Source: CANMIH01 sp049116335 | GTDB taxonomy: Bacteria > Pseudomonadota > Alphaproteobacteria > Rhodobacterales > Rhodobacteraceae | Assembly: GCA_049116335.1 (NCBI GenBank) | Contig: JAGDYZ010000037.1 | Location: 62,001-126,000, forward strand | Length of the DNA: 64,000 bases | Reading direction: 5' to 3' | Shown here: in pieces, positions 45,853 to 55,084 of the stretch | Layout of the letters: every line of letters starts with the position of its first letter | Numbering within the stretch: the first letter of the stretch is position 1 | Translations under genes and position numbers: made by a program | The notes under the pieces: generated by a model | What the model was told of the DNA's origin: nothing | Database searches by the model: none | What the model saw: the letters and a program-made list of their open reading frames with translations, nothing else

Positions 45853-47439
45853 TTACCGAAGTTCGGCGACAGCCCGGGCCAAGGTTTGGTTCTTCGACAG
45901 ATCCGCGACCGCCAGGGTCTGGGCAAGATTTGTTGCAGACAGGGCCATGTTATCTTTGACCGCCCCATTGGCCCCATAGGGACCATAGGTCTGACCATTA
46001 ACCGCAAAGAACACCGCGCCCGCGTCTCCGGTACGAATGGTCGGAGGCTGATCGGTTTGCGGCAATTTATAGGTGTCACCCGGCTGCATGATCGCTTCGT
46101 GAATTCGAGAGCCCGATGGCGATTTCACCCGCACCCAGACTTCACGTGTGGCCACAATTGTGATCCCTGGTACCGGATCGGCAACAACCTGAGGAACGGT
46201 TGGAGCAGCCACACCAGCGACAACAGTAGATCCATCGCCAAGCTGGGCTTTCACCGCTAGCTCAGCCATGACAACCATCAGGTCTTCATCTGCTCCGGGA
46301 GACGCCTGTGAAAAGGCGCTTGTGATATCAGTAGAGGCCAAGGAGACATCCGAAGATTGCCCCGATGCGCCAGCCGGACCATAGGTCGTGCCGTTCACTG
46401 CAAAATAAAGCGCCCCGGATTCACCCGCGCGCAGGTTTGCCGCCCCGGCGGATTTAGGAACTTCGAAAGTGTCACCTGCATTCAGAATACCGCTGTGAAG
46501 TGTCGCACCGCTCTCATCGCGGATCTGAACCCAAGATGGGCGCGCAGCAACAATAGTTACGGTTTCGGATGGCGTTGCGACGCTGGCGCCGGGTGTCCGC
46601 GCGAGGCCCTCTGCCAACGCAACAGCTGCAAGGCTGCTGTCTTGCACCTGAGGTAGTCCGCCTCGGGCATTTGCGCCAAAGACGCCAACAGTTGCGGGAT
46701 CAAGGGTGGAAATCGGCGCATCCCGGGCCACGAGCACAGGCACATCCAGCGCTTCGGGGCGATACAACCGATCAAAAGCTTCGTTGCTAGGAGGGGTGAA
46801 CACCCCTGCCCCATCAGCAACGTCAATCTGAGTTGTTGCGGCATCCAAGGGATCAAGTTCGCTCAGTACGGCAGGTGTCTGATCCACGGGCGCAACCTGA
46901 ACGCGTTGCACCTCTTGCAGAACAGACCAACCGCCATACCCCAAACCACTGATCAACGCCAACAACACAAGTGACGACCCAATCGCGCCGGGCTCAATCC
47001 GCGAAAGCCAGGATTCACGCGCTGGCGCAAAGGGCAAATTTGGTTGAGCAAGCTGATCGCGCGCTACATGTTTCGTGTCGGCAGAATTTGTCTTGCGAAT
47101 GGTCGAGGCCTGTTCGGACATGCCATGCGCAACGATAAAACCACTTTCGCGGCAGAAGGCATTAAACGCCTCTTCAGGATCCATCCCAAGATAGCGCGCA
47201 TAAGACCGCACATATCCGGCGATGAAGCCCGGTGTTTCAAAAGCAGAAGGGTCACAATTTTCGATCGCGGCAATGTAACTTGCCCGGATCCGCAATTCGC
47301 GCTGAACATCTAAAAGTGACTTGCCCAACGTGGCCCGTTCGCCACGCATGAGATCACCCAAGTTGACGGTGAAATCATCAAAGCCCTGCGGCGCGTCCAC
47401 GTCCGCGCTCGGCTTTTCCTCGGATTTACGCCCGATCAT
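45853..47439 (-). CDS. RodZ-like HTH/transmembrane protein with two C-terminal DUF4115 domains
   Basis: A 528-residue single-pass protein. The N-terminus is a cytoplasmic helix-turn-helix (about 20-100; RATLGKSLLDVQRELRIRAS and IAGYVRSYARYLG), which in RodZ binds MreB; a membrane segment near 152-172 (SSLVLLALISGLGYGGW); a long Pro/Ala/Asp linker; then two similar periplasmic domains, about 293-365 (TIVAARPSWVQIRDESGATL) and 425-500 (TIVATREVWVRVKSPSGSRI). Most family members have a single such domain. It probably anchors the rod-shape machinery. It precedes ispG. Confidence 0.85.
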   Translation of the reverse strand: MIGRKSEEKPSADVDAPQGFDDFTVNLGDLMRGERATLGKSLLDVQRELRIRASYIAAIENCDPSAFETPGFIAGYVRSYARYLGMDPEEAFNAFCRESGFIVAHGMSEQASTIRKTNSADTKHVARDQLAQPNLPFAPARESWLSRIEPGAIGSSLVLLALISGLGYGGWSVLQEVQRVQVAPVDQTPAVLSELDPLDAATTQIDVADGAGVFTPPSNEAFDRLYRPEALDVPVLVARDAPISTLDPATVGVFGANARGGLPQVQDSSLAAVALAEGLARTPGASVATPSETVTIVAARPSWVQIRDESGATLHSGILNAGDTFEVPKSAGAANLRAGESGALYFAVNGTTYGPAGASGQSSDVSLASTDITSAFSQASPGADEDLMVVMAELAVKAQLGDGSTVVAGVAAPTVPQVVADPVPGITIVATREVWVRVKSPSGSRIHEAIMQPGDTYKLPQTDQPPTIRTGDAGAVFFAVNGQTYGPYGANGAVKDNMALSATNLAQTLAVADLSKNQTLARAVAELR

Positions 47440-47562
47440 GTCGCCTGCCCCGTCTTCCGTCCCTGTTCACTGCCTTCTTGGCTGAAGGCCACGCGACTCG
47501 CGCAACCCTCTTATTGATGCCAGATTAACACATGTGAAGAGTTTTTATAGCAGAACTGGGGC

Positions 47563-48786
47563 TTAGCCGGCGAGCTCGGCACGATTCAGCGCACAGTGGC
47601 TCCACAATTCATCCATAGCGTGTACCAGGGCGTCAATTTCACCCGAACCGTGAACCGGCGAAGGTGTAAAGCGCAAACGCTCGGTGCCACGCGGCACTGT
47701 CGGGAAATTGATCGGCTGGACATAGATGCCGTGATTCTCGAGCAGCATGTCCGATAGTTTTTTCGTGTGCACCGGGTTTCCGACAATCACAGGCACGATA
47801 TGTGTTCCGTGATCAATGATGGGAAGTCCCAGACCTTTCAGGCGCATTTTCAAAATTTTCGCCTGCATCTGATGCTGATCGCGAAGATCCTGATCTGTCT
47901 TGAGGTGCGCTACAGAGGCCGCAGCCCCAGCCGCAACCGACGGTGGCAACGACGTGGTGAAGATAAAGCCCGGCGCATAAGAACGGACGGCATCACACAT
48001 CTTGGCCGAGGCGGCGATATAGCCCCCCATCACCCCATAGGCTTTAGCAAGCGTGCCATTGATGATGTCGATCCGATGCGCAAGATTATCGCGTTCGGTC
48101 ACACCACCCCCACGCGGGCCATACATCCCAACGGCATGAACCTCGTCGATGTAGGTCAAAGCACCAAATTCTTCAGCAAGATCACAGATCTCTTCGATGG
48201 GGCCAAAATCGCCATCCATAGAATACACCGATTCAAAAGCAATCAGTTTAGGTGCTTTGGGATCGTCAGCTTCCAGAAGCTCGCGAAGATGCCCGACATC
48301 GTTGTGACGGAAGATACGCTTATCGCCGCCATTGCGACGCACACCTTCGATCATCGATGCGTGATTCAAGGCATCTGAATAGATGATCAAGCCGGGGAAC
48401 AGTTTTGGCAAAGTCGACAGTGTTGCATCATTGGCGATATAGGCCGAAGTGAACAGCAATGAGGCTTCTTTACCGTGCAAATCCGCCAGCTCGGCCTCGA
48501 GTTGTTTGTGATAGACAGTGGTGCCTGAAATATTGCGCGTACCACCTGATCCGGCTCCGGTCGCGTCCACAGCGTCGTGCATCGCGTTCAACACGACAGG
48601 GTGCTGCCCCATGCCAAGATAGTCGTTGCCGCACCACACCGTAATCGGCGTTTCAGTGCCGTCTGGACGGGTCCATGTGGCATGTGGAAACTGCCCCTGC
48701 TTACGCTCGATATCAATAAAGGTCCGGTACCGACCTTCGTCATGAAGGCGGGTCAGGGCTTCGTCGAGTTTCACAGTGTAATCCAC
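47563..48786 (-). CDS. hemA: 5-aminolevulinate synthase
   Basis: Condenses glycine and succinyl-CoA to 5-aminolevulinate, first step of the Shemin route to haem and cobalamin (407 aa). The start is GTG at 48786 (read VDYTVKLDEALTRLHDEGRY), with AAGGAGA seven bases before; upstream ATGs have no site, and known Rhodobacter enzymes begin MDY in the same way. Marks: WCGNDYLGMGQH, GSGGTRNISGT, SDALNHASMIEG, DEVHAVGMYG, and the PLP lysine in GTLAKAYGVMGGY. An FNR-type box lies 135 bp upstream. hemB is 15 kb away in this window. Confidence 0.95.
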   Translation of the reverse strand: MDYTVKLDEALTRLHDEGRYRTFIDIERKQGQFPHATWTRPDGTETPITVWCGNDYLGMGQHPVVLNAMHDAVDATGAGSGGTRNISGTTVYHKQLEAELADLHGKEASLLFTSAYIANDATLSTLPKLFPGLIIYSDALNHASMIEGVRRNGGDKRIFRHNDVGHLRELLEADDPKAPKLIAFESVYSMDGDFGPIEEICDLAEEFGALTYIDEVHAVGMYGPRGGGVTERDNLAHRIDIINGTLAKAYGVMGGYIAASAKMCDAVRSYAPGFIFTTSLPPSVAAGAAASVAHLKTDQDLRDQHQMQAKILKMRLKGLGLPIIDHGTHIVPVIVGNPVHTKKLSDMLLENHGIYVQPINFPTVPRGTERLRFTPSPVHGSGEIDALVHAMDELWSHCALNRAELAG

Positions 48787-48920
48787 CGGGCGTCTCCTTC
48801 GAGTCGAGAGAGTGGGCTGGGGGCCCGAGAACACGACACCAGCCGCATTCAATTTCGAGAATAGATACATACCATGCATCTTTTAAACAACGGTCTAAGC
48901 TTGGACGAACCGTCGCAGCT

Positions 48921-48934
48921 TTGATTTGTATCAA
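48921..48934. promoter_or_regulatory. FNR/FnrL box upstream of hemA
   Basis: TTGATTTGTATCAA matches the FNR consensus TTGAT-N4-ATCAA exactly. It lies 135 bp upstream of the hemA start and 122 bp upstream of the divergent peptidase gene. FnrL control of hemA is known in Rhodobacter sphaeroides. Confidence 0.78.
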
Positions 48935-49056
48935 GTCTAAACCGCCTTTTCGTTTCAAGACGACAATTTTGCGACGCATATCGGAAACAACGCGGCCCGC
49001 TGGACACTGCCCGGCGCTCTGATAGGCTCGCGCCAAATTTCCAACAGGAGCCATAA

Positions 49057-50436
49057 ATGTCGTTGAATGACGTCTTGTCCCGCATTGATTCCGAACTGCC
49101 ACAGTCGCTTGACCGACTGATGACACTGCTTCGCATTCCGTCCATTTCCACCGATCCAGCCTTCAAAGCCGATTGCGACGCGGCGGCCGATTGGCTTGTG
49201 GCCGATCTCAAAAGCATCGGTGTCACAGCAGAAAAGCGCGAAACCCCCGGCCATCCGATGGTTGTGGGTCACATCGAGGGGGACGGACCCCATGTGCTTT
49301 TCTACGGTCACTATGATGTGCAGCCTGTTGATCCGCTAGATCTCTGGGACACACCGCCCTTTGAGCCTCAGCTGCAGGATACCGAACATGGTCAGGTGAT
49401 CCGTGGCCGCGGGTCGTCTGATGACAAAGGCCAGCTGATGACATTTGTCGAAGCCTGCCGGGCCTGGAAAGACATTCATGGCACCCTGCCCTGCCGCATC
49501 ACCTTTTTCTTTGAGGGCGAAGAAGAATCCGGTTCGCCGTCGCTAATCCCCTTCCTGGAAGCGCACAAAGACGAGCTCAAGGCCGATATCGCTCTGGTCT
49601 GTGACACCTCCATGGTCTCGCGTGGCGTCCCCTCGATTGCATCACAGCTGCGCGGCATGCTGAAGGATGAGTTCACCCTGACCGGCCCACGCATTGACCT
49701 GCATTCCGGCCATTATGGCGGCCCCGGTCTGAACCCGCTGCGGGAAATGTCGCGCATTGTGGCCTCGTTTTATGACGACGAGACCGGCAAAATCGCCGTC
49801 GAGGGCTTTTATGAGGGCGTGCACGATGTGTCCGACGAACAGCTGCGCCAGTGGGAAAACTGCGGCTTTGACGAAGCAGATTATCTAAACTCTGTCGGCT
49901 ACACCAAAGCGCACGGTGAAAAAGACCGTACCACGCTGGAACAGCAATGGACCCGCCCAACGCTCGAAGTGAACGGCTTGTGGGGCGGATATAACGGTGT
50001 TGGGTCCAAAACCGTTCTGCCGTCGAAGGCACATTGTAAAATCACTTGCCGTCTTGTGGGTGACATGGATCCGGACGCATTGCGTGACAAAATCCGCAAA
50101 CACGTCGAAGATCGCCTTTCAACCGATATCTCGGTGACTTGGGACAACGATCTGGAAGGGTCGCGCGCCTCGGTCATGAACCTTGCACGTCCTGAGTTCG
50201 AGGCCGCACGCGGCGCGCTGTCTGATGAATGGGACCGCGAAGCGGTGTTCACCGGTATGGGCGGATCGATCCCGGTTGTTGGGTTCTTCAAATCCATCCT
50301 CGAACTTGATTCGATGCTGGTTGGTTTTGCCAATGACGACGACCAAATTCATTCGCCCAACGAGAAGTACGACGTGAAAAGCTTCCACAAAGGCATTCGC
50401 AGTTGGGCGCGTATCATGGACGCCATGACACGCTAA
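49057..50436 (+). CDS. M20-family dipeptidase/carboxypeptidase
   Basis: Zinc metallopeptidase (459 aa) of the M20 group, cytoplasmic as no signal peptide is seen. Metal and catalytic residues: FYGHYDVQPVDP (zinc His, Asp), GRGSSDDKGQLM (bridging Asp), FEGEEESGS (catalytic and metal Glu), VCDTSMVSRG (Asp) and the late His in DDDQIHSPNEKY. A dimerisation domain lies in the middle (about 190-340). The family includes carnosinases, CNDP-like dipeptidases and acyl-amino-acid hydrolases; the substrate cannot be assigned. Divergent from hemA. Confidence 0.93.
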   Translation: MSLNDVLSRIDSELPQSLDRLMTLLRIPSISTDPAFKADCDAAADWLVADLKSIGVTAEKRETPGHPMVVGHIEGDGPHVLFYGHYDVQPVDPLDLWDTPPFEPQLQDTEHGQVIRGRGSSDDKGQLMTFVEACRAWKDIHGTLPCRITFFFEGEEESGSPSLIPFLEAHKDELKADIALVCDTSMVSRGVPSIASQLRGMLKDEFTLTGPRIDLHSGHYGGPGLNPLREMSRIVASFYDDETGKIAVEGFYEGVHDVSDEQLRQWENCGFDEADYLNSVGYTKAHGEKDRTTLEQQWTRPTLEVNGLWGGYNGVGSKTVLPSKAHCKITCRLVGDMDPDALRDKIRKHVEDRLSTDISVTWDNDLEGSRASVMNLARPEFEAARGALSDEWDREAVFTGMGGSIPVVGFFKSILELDSMLVGFANDDDQIHSPNEKYDVKSFHKGIRSWARIMDAMTR

Positions 50437-50442
50437 CCATCT

Positions 50443-50471
50443 GGGGGCGTTTGAAGGTTTTGAACGCCCCC
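50443..50471 (+). terminator. terminator after the M20 peptidase
   Basis: GGGGGCGTT at 50443-50451 and AACGCCCCC at 50463-50471 with a ten-base loop, 7 bp after the stop. The T run is weak. Confidence 0.6.
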
Positions 50472-50562
50472 TTGAACTCGAGACAAGGTGATTTGTTTTC
50501 TAAGCAATTCACATGTGCCCGTTTCGGATTTCGTCAGGAATTGCCCTCTAGGGTCCCAATTC

Positions 50563-51093
50563 ATGACAACGAGCCACCGAAAACTAGACCAAACTGACTT
50601 CTACCGGCGGAGCCTGCGCGTTGATCCAACGCAACAACGCGGCTGGCGATCTGCCTATCCCGAAGTGGAACCCCGCGCCTTCCGTCTCGCCATTTTTGGT
50701 TTTGTCTGGGCCGGTTTCTGTTTGCTTCTTGCCTACAACCGATCTGGCGTTGAAAGCTTTTTGTCAGAGGCCTCTCTCTCACCTTATCGTCAGTTTGTTG
50801 CCATTGCGGGCTGCACGGTATTTTTGTCTTATTCAATGGTGAAAATGGGGGCGCATGCGGTTCAAACCCTGATCACACGCGGGCCAAGACGCGGGAACTC
50901 AATTGGTCTGGTGATCGGAGCGAGTATAGCCTTTGCCCTCACCTTGGTGCCCCAAGACACCTGGGTCACTCTGGCCGCGCAGATTGATCAGACCGTTCAA
51001 ACCTATCTTGAGCAGGAAAAAGACGAAATCCAGTCCGCCCTACCAAAGCTTGACGAGATCAACATCACCTTTTTGTCGGCCATCAAACCCTAG
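50563..51093 (+). CDS. membrane protein of unknown function
   Basis: A 176-residue protein from ATG 50563 (MTTSHRKLDQTDFYRRSLRV); an earlier ATG at 50488 is possible but no ribosome site favours either. Three hydrophobic segments are seen: RLAIFGFVWAGFCLLLAY, FVAIAGCTVFLSYSMVKM and GLVIGASIAFALTLVPQ. The C-terminus is a charged helix (QTYLEQEKDEIQSALPKLDE). No family recognised. It converges on the glycosyltransferase gene with two bases between stops and may be cotranscribed with the M20 gene if the hairpin at 50443 is leaky. Confidence 0.65.
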   Translation: MTTSHRKLDQTDFYRRSLRVDPTQQRGWRSAYPEVEPRAFRLAIFGFVWAGFCLLLAYNRSGVESFLSEASLSPYRQFVAIAGCTVFLSYSMVKMGAHAVQTLITRGPRRGNSIGLVIGASIAFALTLVPQDTWVTLAAQIDQTVQTYLEQEKDEIQSALPKLDEINITFLSAIKP

Positions 51094-51095
51094 GG

Positions 51096-51968
51096 TCAGA
51101 ACAACCCGGAAAAACGATCCGGGAGCAAGTACTGCCCGTCATAGTCAGGCCGTTTGAAGTTATAAAAACCGGTATCTCCGCGCGGTGCAAAACTTCGGTG
51201 CATACGCCGCCGCACCCAACCAAGATCAAAGCCCTCTTTTAGCTCAAGCCCCTGAAAAGCCTGAAATACTGCGTGATCTTCTCCGCGAGATTCAGGAAAC
51301 CAGTGGCCGCCAATAGCTGCATCTTTCACATCCACGCCAATGTCTTGTGTGACTTTGTTGCGGGCATTCATCACCTGCACATAGTTTTCAAAATCACAGT
51401 ATTTGAGGTGAAAGAGAAAAAGACCGTCCGGGGTCAACAACTGGTCAAACTGGGCATAGTGGCCGCCGCGCGCAATTTTGGTGCCCATGCTGATCACGCA
51501 GGGTTTTGAATAATGGGGCGCTAGCCGAACATAGCGGCGCGGGCCTAGAATTGTGTCTTCAATAACATCAGCTTCGAGATCGGTGCGATGGATCACTTCC
51601 AATCCGACGGGTGTCAGCACGCGGCGGGGTTTGACCTGTTCCAGAAACTCCAACAATGAGCATTCTCTGATCGGATCGACGACCACAAGCTCGTCAACAT
51701 CGCCCACCACAACGTGTTTGTAATAACTGCGCAGCCCCTGCACAAAATTATTGAGCATCCGCCAGCGTTTCATATCGAAATTTGGATGAGGTTCACCTGG
51801 TATCCCGATGATATTGCACCCTTCTGCGAGCTGAGCCACCTCAGCCCCTCGGCCGTGATTCACGATATAGCAGTTCTCGCGGCCAAACATGCCCCCATAA
51901 TAGCGCAGCCAGGCTTTCAGATAAAATGTATCATCCCGCACCATCGTCAGTGCTGCTGCTGTCTGCAT
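51096..51968 (-). CDS. glycosyltransferase family 2-type protein
   Basis: A 290-residue cytoplasmic protein of the short GT2-like (Glyco_tranf_2_4) group found in marine alphaproteobacteria. N-terminal ALTMVRDDTFYLKAWLRYYG is the usual strand and helix that begin this group, and the nucleotide-sugar metal motif is in HVVVGDVDELVVVDP (DxD as DVD). LFLFHLKYCDFENY and WFPESRGEDHAVFQ follow. The substrate may be a capsule, exopolysaccharide or protein glycan, none of which is indicated by neighbours. It is an isolated gene. Confidence 0.8.
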   Translation of the reverse strand: MQTAAALTMVRDDTFYLKAWLRYYGGMFGRENCYIVNHGRGAEVAQLAEGCNIIGIPGEPHPNFDMKRWRMLNNFVQGLRSYYKHVVVGDVDELVVVDPIRECSLLEFLEQVKPRRVLTPVGLEVIHRTDLEADVIEDTILGPRRYVRLAPHYSKPCVISMGTKIARGGHYAQFDQLLTPDGLFLFHLKYCDFENYVQVMNARNKVTQDIGVDVKDAAIGGHWFPESRGEDHAVFQAFQGLELKEGFDLGWVRRRMHRSFAPRGDTGFYNFKRPDYDGQYLLPDRFSGLF

Positions 51969-52058
51969 GAAATTGTCCCGCTCGAATTTGAAACGCTTTG
52001 TTTCAAGCAGGTTACGTCAGAAATTAACCTATGGGTATAACAAATCTGCGGGTGAAAA

Positions 52059-52084
52059 CCCGGCGCACCGATTGGCGCGCCGGG
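52059..52084 (-). terminator. terminator after the carnitine dehydrogenase gene
   Basis: CCCGGCGC at 52059-52066 and GCGCCGGG at 52077-52084. On the minus strand the stem is followed by TTTTCACC, 9 bp after the stop. Confidence 0.7.
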
Positions 52085-52092
52085 ATCCATGA

Positions 52093-53502
52093 TCATGCCT
52101 CGGCGTGAGCCTTGGCCAAAGCCTCGATGGCCGACTGCACATGCGGCAAAGGCGGGCAAGACCGACGGGTTTCCAACGACACATGCAACAGGAACTGGTC
52201 GCAAGTCGCCATGAGTTCACCATCAGTTGCGCGTTTCATTTCATGCCAGAGGCGCAGTTTTTTCCCTTCGCCAAGCGTGACTTTGGTTTCCACAATCACA
52301 TCTTCACCGGCAAGTGTTTCCGCCAGAAACTTGGTTGTGGTCTCCGCAGTGAAATAGCTGTTCCCGGCATCCACATAGGCCCGGTTGGCGCCGACATGTG
52401 TCATGAACTCTTCCGAGGCATCGCTAAAGATCTGACCATAGCGTCCCTCATTCATGTGCCGGTTCATATCGGTCCAATCGACCGGGATTTTGCGACGCAC
52501 GGTGACCAGCGGGACATCATCACCAAGAGGTTTGCGCAATGTGGCGTCGTGATCGAGGATCAGTTTGCCCGCAGCCGCCTCCTGCCCTTTCAGCGCCCGC
52601 ATCATTGCGACAAGATTGTCATCCCGCAAACGTTCCAGTTCGCGGATCGACATATGACCGGATTGTGCGTCAGACTGGCCTGCGATCAGATCCACCAGTT
52701 CGTCATTGAACTCAGGCACATCCATCAACTTGGTCCAGGGCCATTTCAAGGCCGGGCCAAACTGCGCCATGAAATGCTTCATACCCGCTTCGCCTCCGGC
52801 AACGCGATAGGTTTCAAACAGCCCCATCTGGGCCCACCGCAAACCAAACCCATAGCGAATAGCATCATCGATTTCTTCGGTTGTGGCGATTCCATCCTTG
52901 ACCAGCCAGAGCGCCTCACGCCACACCGCCTCGAGAAAACGGTCAGCAATATGCGCATCGATTTCGGCTTTGACGTGCAAGGGATGCATGCCGATCTCGG
53001 TCAAAACGGTGCGGGCCCGCTCAATTACCTCTGGATCGCCATTGGGGCCGGGCACCAGTTCGGCCAAGGGCAGAAGATAAACCGGGTTAAACGGATGCGC
53101 GACAAGGATCTGACCGGGGCGGCTCGACCCCTCTTGAAGCTCAGAGGGCTTAAAGCCACTGGTGGACGACGCCAACACGCAATCATCTGAGCAATGCGCC
53201 TGAAGCTCTTGATATACCTTAAGTTTCAGGTCCAACCGCTCAGGAACACTTTCCTGTACATATTGAGCATCTTCAACAGCCTCGGCAATGGTCGCGTGAA
53301 ACGACAGCGTGCCGCGTGCCGGAAGTGGCGCTTCATACAGCATTGGCAGCGCACGCTCGGCATTGGCCATCACTTCGCCAATCTTCCGCTCGGCTTCCGG
53401 ATCCGGGTCAAACACCCGAACATCCCAGCCCATCAAAAGGAACCGCGCGGCCCAGCCGCCGCCGATGACACCCCCTCCGATGATCGCTGCTGTTTTCGTC
53501 AT
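52093..53502 (-). CDS. lcdH: carnitine 3-dehydrogenase fused to a hotdog thioesterase
   Basis: A 469-residue fusion. Residues 1-310 are an NAD-dependent 3-hydroxyacyl-CoA-dehydrogenase-type enzyme: AAIIGGGVIGGGWAARF (NAD loop), ESVPERLDLKLKVYQEL, SSTSGFKPSELQEG and VAHPFNPVYLLPLAEL; this is the L-carnitine dehydrogenase type, giving 3-dehydrocarnitine. Residues 325-460 are a hotdog thioesterase (PVDWTDMNRHMNEGRYGQIF; KLRLWHEMKRATDGELMATC), as expected for betainyl-CoA hydrolysis. Together the two ends of the carnitine-to-betaine route are on one chain; the intermediate cleavage enzyme is not adjacent. A short lipoprotein gene lies just upstream. Confidence 0.9.
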   Translation of the reverse strand: MTKTAAIIGGGVIGGGWAARFLLMGWDVRVFDPDPEAERKIGEVMANAERALPMLYEAPLPARGTLSFHATIAEAVEDAQYVQESVPERLDLKLKVYQELQAHCSDDCVLASSTSGFKPSELQEGSSRPGQILVAHPFNPVYLLPLAELVPGPNGDPEVIERARTVLTEIGMHPLHVKAEIDAHIADRFLEAVWREALWLVKDGIATTEEIDDAIRYGFGLRWAQMGLFETYRVAGGEAGMKHFMAQFGPALKWPWTKLMDVPEFNDELVDLIAGQSDAQSGHMSIRELERLRDDNLVAMMRALKGQEAAAGKLILDHDATLRKPLGDDVPLVTVRRKIPVDWTDMNRHMNEGRYGQIFSDASEEFMTHVGANRAYVDAGNSYFTAETTTKFLAETLAGEDVIVETKVTLGEGKKLRLWHEMKRATDGELMATCDQFLLHVSLETRRSCPPLPHVQSAIEALAKAHAEA

Positions 53503-53523
53503 ATCGTTCTCCCTGTGACGTTC

Positions 53524-54027
53524 TTATGGGCGCCGGTTGATCCGTCGAAGATCATACCCGTACCAGTCCAAAATCTCTTGCGCCGCGGATGTGCGGTCAT
53601 TGGTGCGACCAGTCCGATCCATGATCCACACCAGACCTCCATCCAGTGCACCGATCGCGGCGGTTCGATTGCCGCCGTCCATCCAATGCACCCAGACTTC
53701 ACGCCCGTGCAGATCAAACCGCCCCGGCCCGATTTGGGACAGCGACAGGTTCGTCTGTTCAGTGGACAAAGAATATGCGGAGAATGTCAACTTTCCGGTC
53801 CATTTCGGATCAGAACTATGCACAATCCGCCAATCTCCCTTCAATCGGTCAAGTGTCACATCCGCCTGAGATCCAAGCGGATGCCCGGGGTCTCGAAATG
53901 ATGTACTATTGGACACAGCCTCTGCGCCGCAGCCCGCCAAAAGCAGAGTGAAGATCCCTAAAATTAAAGGCAATTTGCACAGCTGCTGAAAGCAAATTCT
54001 TTGAGGATTTCGGGTCAGTTTGGTCAA
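53524..54027 (-). CDS. small lipoprotein of unknown function
   Basis: Predicted lipoprotein, about 167 residues from a proposed TTG start at 54027 (MTKLTRNPQRICFQQ); the start is uncertain, since the open frame continues to an ATG at 54135 and the nearest GGAGG is too far from the TTG. The signal segment is PLILGIFTLLLAGC with a good lipobox. The mature part (VTLDRLKGDWRIVHSSDPKW; GRFDLHGREVWVHWMDGGNR) looks like a small lipocalin- or META-like beta barrel, without a named family. It lies 21 bp upstream of lcdH in the same direction, so the pair may be cotranscribed. Confidence 0.65.
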   Translation of the reverse strand: MTKLTRNPQRICFQQLCKLPLILGIFTLLLAGCGAEAVSNSTSFRDPGHPLGSQADVTLDRLKGDWRIVHSSDPKWTGKLTFSAYSLSTEQTNLSLSQIGPGRFDLHGREVWVHWMDGGNRTAAIGALDGGLVWIMDRTGRTNDRTSAAQEILDWYGYDLRRINRRP

Positions 54028-54114
54028 AGCCAGATTCTTGCCTCCGCATGGGTCCGGTTCTGACGCAATGCTCTGCCACTTTCGACCCATGTTCTTCTGC
54101 CAAGGGACGCTGCC

Positions 54115-54363
54115 ATGCCCGATACTGTGACACATCTAAATTCGCTTGCGCGCAGTCATCAGCGCGCAAAACTGTTTTCGCTTTTTGGTCAGAGTAAGGC
54201 CCAAAAGCCTTACTCCCGGGAAAAGGTTCTGTCTGAAACAGTCGCCGCCTCTTTGATAGAAACGGCCTGCAACTCATTCAACACGCGGCCGAAATTACCC
54301 TTCGTCGCCCGTCTCGTCCTCCGTGCGTCCGCGAAATCCGGTGGCTACCACAAATTTCTCTGA
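54115..54363 (+). CDS. doubtful 82-codon open frame
   Basis: An open frame starting MPDTVTHLNSLARSHQRAKL with an AAGGGA ribosome site eight bases before. It is not similar to anything I know and its 3' quarter lies antisense to the end of rlmE. Third-position composition is only weakly coding-like. It fills the 270-bp space between the lipoprotein and rlmE, so it may be a small gene, but chance is as good an explanation. Confidence 0.22.
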   Translation: MPDTVTHLNSLARSHQRAKLFSLFGQSKAQKPYSREKVLSETVAASLIETACNSFNTRPKLPFVARLVLRASAKSGGYHKFL

Positions 54364-55038
54364 CGAATCTGAACGGCTTGCTGGGGGTTTGAAATTCGCA
54401 ACTTTGTTGAAGCGTTTTTTCAGCAGAGCTTGAAGCGATCCTTCAGCCCCCCCTGCCAGAACCTTCGCGACAAAGGTCCCGCCTTCTTCCAGCACGTCGA
54501 AGGCAAAATAGGCGGCCGCTTCGCACAGGGAGATAATCCGCAGGTGATCGGTTTGTTTGTGGCCGGAAGACGCCGCAGCCATATCTGACATCACGACATC
54601 TGCATTGCCGCCAAGCCAGGCCTTCACCTTGTCGTCAGCGCCTTCATCTAGGAAATCAAGCTGATGCAGTTCGGCACCCGCGATCGGGTCAATCTCCTGA
54701 AGATCCACGCCAAGAACCGTCCCTACACGTTTCCCAGCCCGTTCGCCCAAGGCATTGACGCGTTTTACGGCCACCTGACTCCAGCCACCGGGCGCACAAC
54801 CAAGATCAACAACGCGCGCACCTGGAACCAGAAAACGGTACTTATCATCTGTTTCCAAAATCTTATAGGCGGCTCTTCCGCGAAGCCCGTCGGCTTTTGC
54901 ACGTTTGACATAGGGGTCATTGAGCTGCCGCTGCAACCACAGGGTCGAGCTAAGTTTGCGCCCACGGGCGGTTTTAACCTTTACCTTCAGGTCGCGTTGG
55001 CCGCGTCCTGAACTGTTTTTACTGGGACCTTTCGCCAT
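54295..55038 (-). CDS. rlmE: 23S rRNA 2'-O-ribose methyltransferase
   Basis: RlmE/FtsJ (247 aa) methylates U2552 in the A loop of 23S rRNA late in ribosome assembly. Start at 55038 (MAKGPSKNSSGRGQRD) after AGAAGAGAG; longer open frame is not used. The catalytic tetrad K-D-K-E region is seen: SRAAYKILETD-type sequence (RGRAAYKILETDDKYRF), VVDLGCAPGGWSQVAV (SAM motif I), VMSDMAAASSGHK (Asp) and GTFVAKVLAGG (Lys). The N-terminal basic tail is an alphaproteobacterial feature. It is 47 bp downstream of ppx on the same strand, a common pairing in this order. Confidence 0.95.
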   Translation of the reverse strand: MAKGPSKNSSGRGQRDLKVKVKTARGRKLSSTLWLQRQLNDPYVKRAKADGLRGRAAYKILETDDKYRFLVPGARVVDLGCAPGGWSQVAVKRVNALGERAGKRVGTVLGVDLQEIDPIAGAELHQLDFLDEGADDKVKAWLGGNADVVMSDMAAASSGHKQTDHLRIISLCEAAAYFAFDVLEEGGTFVAKVLAGGAEGSLQALLKKRFNKVANFKPPASRSDSSEKFVVATGFRGRTEDETGDEG

Positions 55039-55084
55039 GGGTCTCTCTTCTTTTTTGATTTGAGGCGGAGGATCCGCCGAAACA

